Notes under the pieces: model-generated
Databases searched by the model: none
What the model was told of the DNA's origin: nothing
What the model saw: the letters and a program-made list of their open reading frames with translations, nothing else
Made by a program: the position numbers and the translations under genes
DNA from: Thermotogaceae bacterium
Lineage (GTDB): Bacteria; Thermotogota; Thermotogae; Thermotogales; Thermotogaceae
Assembly: GCA_021161105.1 (NCBI GenBank)
Contig: JAGHBG010000078.1
Coordinates: 1-8,972 of the forward strand
Length of the DNA: 8,972 bases
Direction of reading: 5' to 3'
Part shown: one piece after another, positions 6,695 through 8,972 of the stretch
Layout: every line of letters starts with the position of its first letter
Position numbering within the stretch: position 1 is the stretch's first letter

Positions 6695-7459
6695 TTATAT
6701 TTTCTGTGCAATTTTCTCCATGCTAAGAAAATCGCTTTCTTTCAAATTTAGTTCCTGAATTACCATGTTTAAGTAGTTTCTTTTTGATACCTGCTTTGCT
6801 ATGTGAGAATCAGTTCCGTAAGAAAATGTAACTCCTGAACGTTTCATAATATCCAGTATCATCAGTCGTGGTGTCTCGGATTGTTCATGTATTTCCAGCG
6901 CAATATCGTTCTCAACAAGATCTTTCGCTAACGCTGAATACCAATCAGCAGTAAAATATTTTTCTATAATGTAGTGTTCTATCTCTCTTTTCTTCTTGAA
7001 GCTCAAATCCCTATCGATAAAGGGAGAGAGAGGAAGGTAACCTTCAACATGCCCCAGAATAGTAAACCCACCTTTTTTGACATTTTTGCTCACGATTTTT
7101 TTATATGTTTCCCAGTATTCATCAAAATTTGCCTCTTTCAATGGAACTTTGTGCAAACTGGCAATTACATATTCAATTTGTGGTCGCTTATAGGGGAGCA
7201 GTATTCCGTCTTTGCCAAGTCCTGTCTCTGCACCCAGATACACAGTTATTCCAGCGCTTTTTGCTTTTTCTCTAAATGAGTTGAATTCATTGATATAATT
7301 TTCTGAAAGATCTATGCTATGCGAATGTCCCAGTTCAAAATGATCTGATACACCACAGATATCTACGCTGCCTTTTAGTGCTTCAAGAAGATCGTTGAAA
7401 CTCATTTCTCCATCGGAATGTTTTGTGTGAAGATGATAGTCAAATTTTGTTAAATTCAA
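6695..7459 (-). CDS. PHP-domain phosphoesterase (histidinol-phosphatase-like)
   Basis: A 254-residue soluble protein of the PHP family, whose members hydrolyse small phosphomonoesters or cyclic/bis-phosphates using a cluster of up to three metal ions. The metal ligands can be followed along the whole chain: DYHLHTKHSDGE (D7, H9, H11, H14, D16), SDHFE (D39, H40), GAETG (E78), ASLHK (H103), GHVEG (H137), LEIHEQ (E189) and GTDSH (D217, H219). It therefore appears fully active and resembles HisK-type histidinol phosphatases in length, but there are no histidine-biosynthesis genes here, so a different phosphoester is more likely. It starts with TTG: a TAG lies two codons upstream in the same frame, and the next Met comes after the HxH motif, so no other start fits. 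It follows the phosphodiesterase gene by 10 nt, with a ribosome site over that gene's stop codon. Confidence 0.88.
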   Translation of the reverse strand: MNLTKFDYHLHTKHSDGEMSFNDLLEALKGSVDICGVSDHFELGHSHSIDLSENYINEFNSFREKAKSAGITVYLGAETGLGKDGILLPYKRPQIEYVIASLHKVPLKEANFDEYWETYKKIVSKNVKKGGFTILGHVEGYLPLSPFIDRDLSFKKKREIEHYIIEKYFTADWYSALAKDLVENDIALEIHEQSETPRLMILDIMKRSGVTFSYGTDSHIAKQVSKRNYLNMVIQELNLKESDFLSMEKIAQKI

Positions 7460-7467
7460 TTGCTATA

Positions 7468-7471
7468 CCTC
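7468..7471 (-). promoter_or_regulatory. Ribosome binding site supporting a TTG start
   Basis: The GAGG in TGAGGT lies eight nt before TTG 7459 and overlaps the TGA stop (7470-7472) of the upstream gene. Re-initiation by the terminating ribosome is likely. Confidence 0.65.
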
Positions 7472-8579
7472 ATTTCTTTAGTGATTTACCGTCAAAGTGT
7501 TCGAATGTTCCAATATTCAGCAAATCCAGTGTTGTGGGAGTTATATCCACAAGAGATCCTTTTTCTATAGTTTTCTTTGCATCATTGATACCTTTGAACA
7601 TGAATATCGATGGTTCCTCGTGGTGGGTTCCATGGTAACCAAAGAAAGAACTTGGTTCCCTTGATTTCAATCCGGTTGAATATCCTTTTTTGAAGCAAAA
7701 AGAAAGATCGGCATACTCAGGATTGTGCATGCTTTTCATTTCTTCTTTTGTATACACCCTATCTATGACCTTAAACTTTTTGAGTATATCTGCCAACAAT
7801 CCTATTTTTTCTTTAGCTTTTTCAGATACCGCATAGATTGGAACTGTTGGAAATCTTAACATCAATATATCTGTATCGTATGAAACATGTTGTTCTACTT
7901 TCCCTATCTCGACTTTTAGATCAAGAGCTCTGGCAACTTCGCTTATCCTTAAATCTATTGGATTATTGGCCAGCGTCATAGAATGATCGGAAGTTATTAC
8001 AATTACAAATTCTCCCAATTTCTTCTTCAGATAATCATAAATGAGCTGAAGCTCTCTATCTGTCTTTTCGAGTTCCTCTATTGTTTTAGGATGTATGGGT
8101 CCATAACGGTGACCAATAGAATCGAGAGACTGATAAAGGCAGAAAATTGCATCATATCTCTTCTCTTCCATTTCCTTTTCCAAAACTTTTCTTATTTCTT
8201 CAGACTTATTGCCATTGACCTGTACATGTTTAACTCCCTTTCTATGCTCAAGCATAAAATGCTGAATAGAGAGAATATTGTAATTGTTCTTATACAAAAA
8301 ATCTGTTATGGGGGGACTTTTCAGGTCTCTAAGCATGCCTTTAATCTTTTTTTCTTCTTTATCAAACACCATGTTTGAAGATATCCCATGTTTTTCAGGA
8401 TATACTCCCGTCAGGATAGTACTCATCATGGGTGTGGTTAAAGTAGGAAAACACGATCTCATATCTACTACACTTGATCCCATTTCTGCAACACTATCTA
8501 AAAAGGGAGTCTCAGTCTTTTCGAGTACCTCAGGTCCCAGAGAGTCTATGGTGATAAACAACAGCGGTGTATTACTCAC
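7470..8579 (-). CDS. Alkaline phosphatase superfamily, nucleotide pyrophosphatase/phosphodiesterase-like protein
   Basis: A 369-residue metal-dependent phosphodiesterase or phosphatase of the alkaline phosphatase superfamily, closest in layout to type I phosphodiesterase / nucleotide pyrophosphatase (NPP). The visible two-metal site is: FITIDSLG with the first Asp (D11); SCFPTLTTPMMSTILTG, where T48 aligns with the NPP nucleophile, followed by YPEKHGI; QSLDSIGHRYGP (D153, H157); TSDHSM (D198, H199); and GYHGTHHEE (H316 or H319). The C-terminal DITPTTLDLLNIG and FDGKSL are the usual family ending. There is no signal peptide or membrane helix, so it is probably cytoplasmic, unlike the exported phosphoesterase at the end of the operon. 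It starts at a GTG that overlaps the TGA of the preceding EEP gene by four bases, with AAGGTGG seven nt ahead. NPPs cleave nucleotides, phosphocholine lipids or other phosphodiesters; the substrate cannot be fixed from sequence alone. Confidence 0.88.
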   Translation of the reverse strand: MSNTPLLFITIDSLGPEVLEKTETPFLDSVAEMGSSVVDMRSCFPTLTTPMMSTILTGVYPEKHGISSNMVFDKEEKKIKGMLRDLKSPPITDFLYKNNYNILSIQHFMLEHRKGVKHVQVNGNKSEEIRKVLEKEMEEKRYDAIFCLYQSLDSIGHRYGPIHPKTIEELEKTDRELQLIYDYLKKKLGEFVIVITSDHSMTLANNPIDLRISEVARALDLKVEIGKVEQHVSYDTDILMLRFPTVPIYAVSEKAKEKIGLLADILKKFKVIDRVYTKEEMKSMHNPEYADLSFCFKKGYSTGLKSREPSSFFGYHGTHHEEPSIFMFKGINDAKKTIEKGSLVDITPTTLDLLNIGTFEHFDGKSLKK

Positions 8580-8972
8580 TTTAATTCCACCTTTGAAACA
8601 ACAGGTAGGTGATCAGATGCATACGAAGAAACGGTAAAAACATCGATTATCTCGAAATAATCGTTTACAAATATATAGTCGATTTGCGGTCCTGGTCTGT
8701 TTGCTGGAATTGTATGTAAATCTTTATTTAGAGAGTGATTCACAGAACTAAAATGATCAAAGAGTTCAGGCACACCATACTTCAGATCGAAAAATTCTAC
8801 ATTAAAGTCCCCGGCAATAATCGCTGGCTTGTCTTTGTAATCATAGTAAACTTCCAAAATTCCCCTTAATTCAGTCTGAACCTCCATGATGCCTCCAAGT
8901 CCAAGATGTGTGCCCATAACAACGATTTCTTTACCTTCAACTTCAGTGATAATGACAGCACACCCTCTATTC
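8576..8972 (-). CDS. Endonuclease/exonuclease/phosphatase (EEP) family protein, C-terminal part (5' end outside window)
   Basis: The last 131 residues of an EEP-family (DNase I-like) metal-dependent hydrolase; the frame is open to the right edge, so the start is not visible. The four C-terminal active-site motifs are intact in order: GTHLGLGG (catalytic-site His), IIAGDFNV (Asp and Asn), PGPQIDYIF (Asp) and YASDHLPVV (the Asp-His pair). The short spacing and the NRGCAVIITEVEGKEIVVM lead-in match small bacterial members that act on phosphodiesters or phosphomonoesters (the sphingomyelinase, inositol-phosphatase and metal-dependent hydrolase branches) at least as well as true nucleases. The Met at 8917 is internal, because the residues before it already belong to the fold. 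It is the most upstream operon gene visible, and its TGA overlaps the GTG of the phosphodiesterase by four bases. Whether it is secreted cannot be judged without the N terminus. Confidence 0.87.
   Translation of the reverse strand, partial: NRGCAVIITEVEGKEIVVMGTHLGLGGIMEVQTELRGILEVYYDYKDKPAIIAGDFNVEFFDLKYGVPELFDHFSSVNHSLNKDLHTIPANRPGPQIDYIFVNDYFEIIDVFTVSSYASDHLPVVSKVELK
8587..8593 (-). promoter_or_regulatory. Ribosome binding site supporting a GTG start
   Basis: AAGGTGG stands seven nt before GTG 8579, inside the last codons of the EEP gene. The start and stop share the four bases GTGA, a typical coupled junction. Confidence 0.7.

Noticed and set aside
7983..8637. Two overlapping plus-strand ORFs (131 and 117 codons)
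   Set aside because: They lie opposite the NPP-like gene, whose catalytic motifs are all intact, and show no recognisable domain; one runs through the coupled GTGA junction.
1..8972. CRISPR array, tRNA, rRNA or riboswitch
   Set aside because: No regularly spaced repeat set, tRNA-like cloverleaf, rRNA stretch or conserved aptamer core was seen on reading. The only tandem repeat is the two-copy element at 489-529.

Overview
The window is AT-rich bacterial DNA (roughly 37-38% GC by eye). Its proteins are rich in Lys, Glu and Ile, and its genes are tightly packed with strong Shine-Dalgarno sites and several GTG/TTG starts. Together with a heavily phosphodiester- and sugar-oriented gene set, this suggests a Thermotogota-like (Kosmotoga/Mesotoga-type) or other low-GC anaerobe. 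That placement is an inference, since no rRNA or marker gene is present.

Left part, 1-437, + strand: the C-terminal end of a Wzx-type (MOP superfamily) polysaccharide flippase that closes with two tandem stop codons. From 438 to 1168 there is no convincing intact gene. This stretch holds a pair of 18-bp direct repeats with a 23-bp period, which look like the nested terminal repeats of an IS21-type element. It also holds short broken reading frames and a doubtful 76-codon minus-strand ORF. It looks like a decayed insertion site between two convergent units.

Right part, 1169-8972, - strand: one continuous operon of at least six genes read right to left, with junctions that overlap, abut or leave 10-23 nt. 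The order of transcription is: (1) an endonuclease/exonuclease/phosphatase (EEP) family protein cut by the window edge; (2) an alkaline-phosphatase-superfamily nucleotide pyrophosphatase/phosphodiesterase-like protein; (3) a PHP-domain phosphoesterase; (4) and (5) two tandem but divergent Gfo/Idh/MocA NAD(P)-dependent dehydrogenases; (6) a giant exported protein of about 1160 residues that combines two beta-propeller regions, two OB-fold-like modules and a C-terminal calcineurin-like phosphoesterase. The promoter must lie beyond the right edge.

The most interesting point is that four unrelated phosphoesterase folds (EEP, alkaline phosphatase, PHP, calcineurin-like) are co-transcribed with two sugar/inositol-type dehydrogenases. 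The simplest reading is a catabolic route for a phosphodiester of a polyol or sugar. The exported enzyme would attack an outside substrate, the soluble enzymes would remove phosphate, and the dehydrogenases would oxidise the freed cyclitol or sugar. Glycerophosphoinositol or di-myo-inositol phosphate would be natural candidates in a thermotogal setting, but the substrate is not shown by the sequence.
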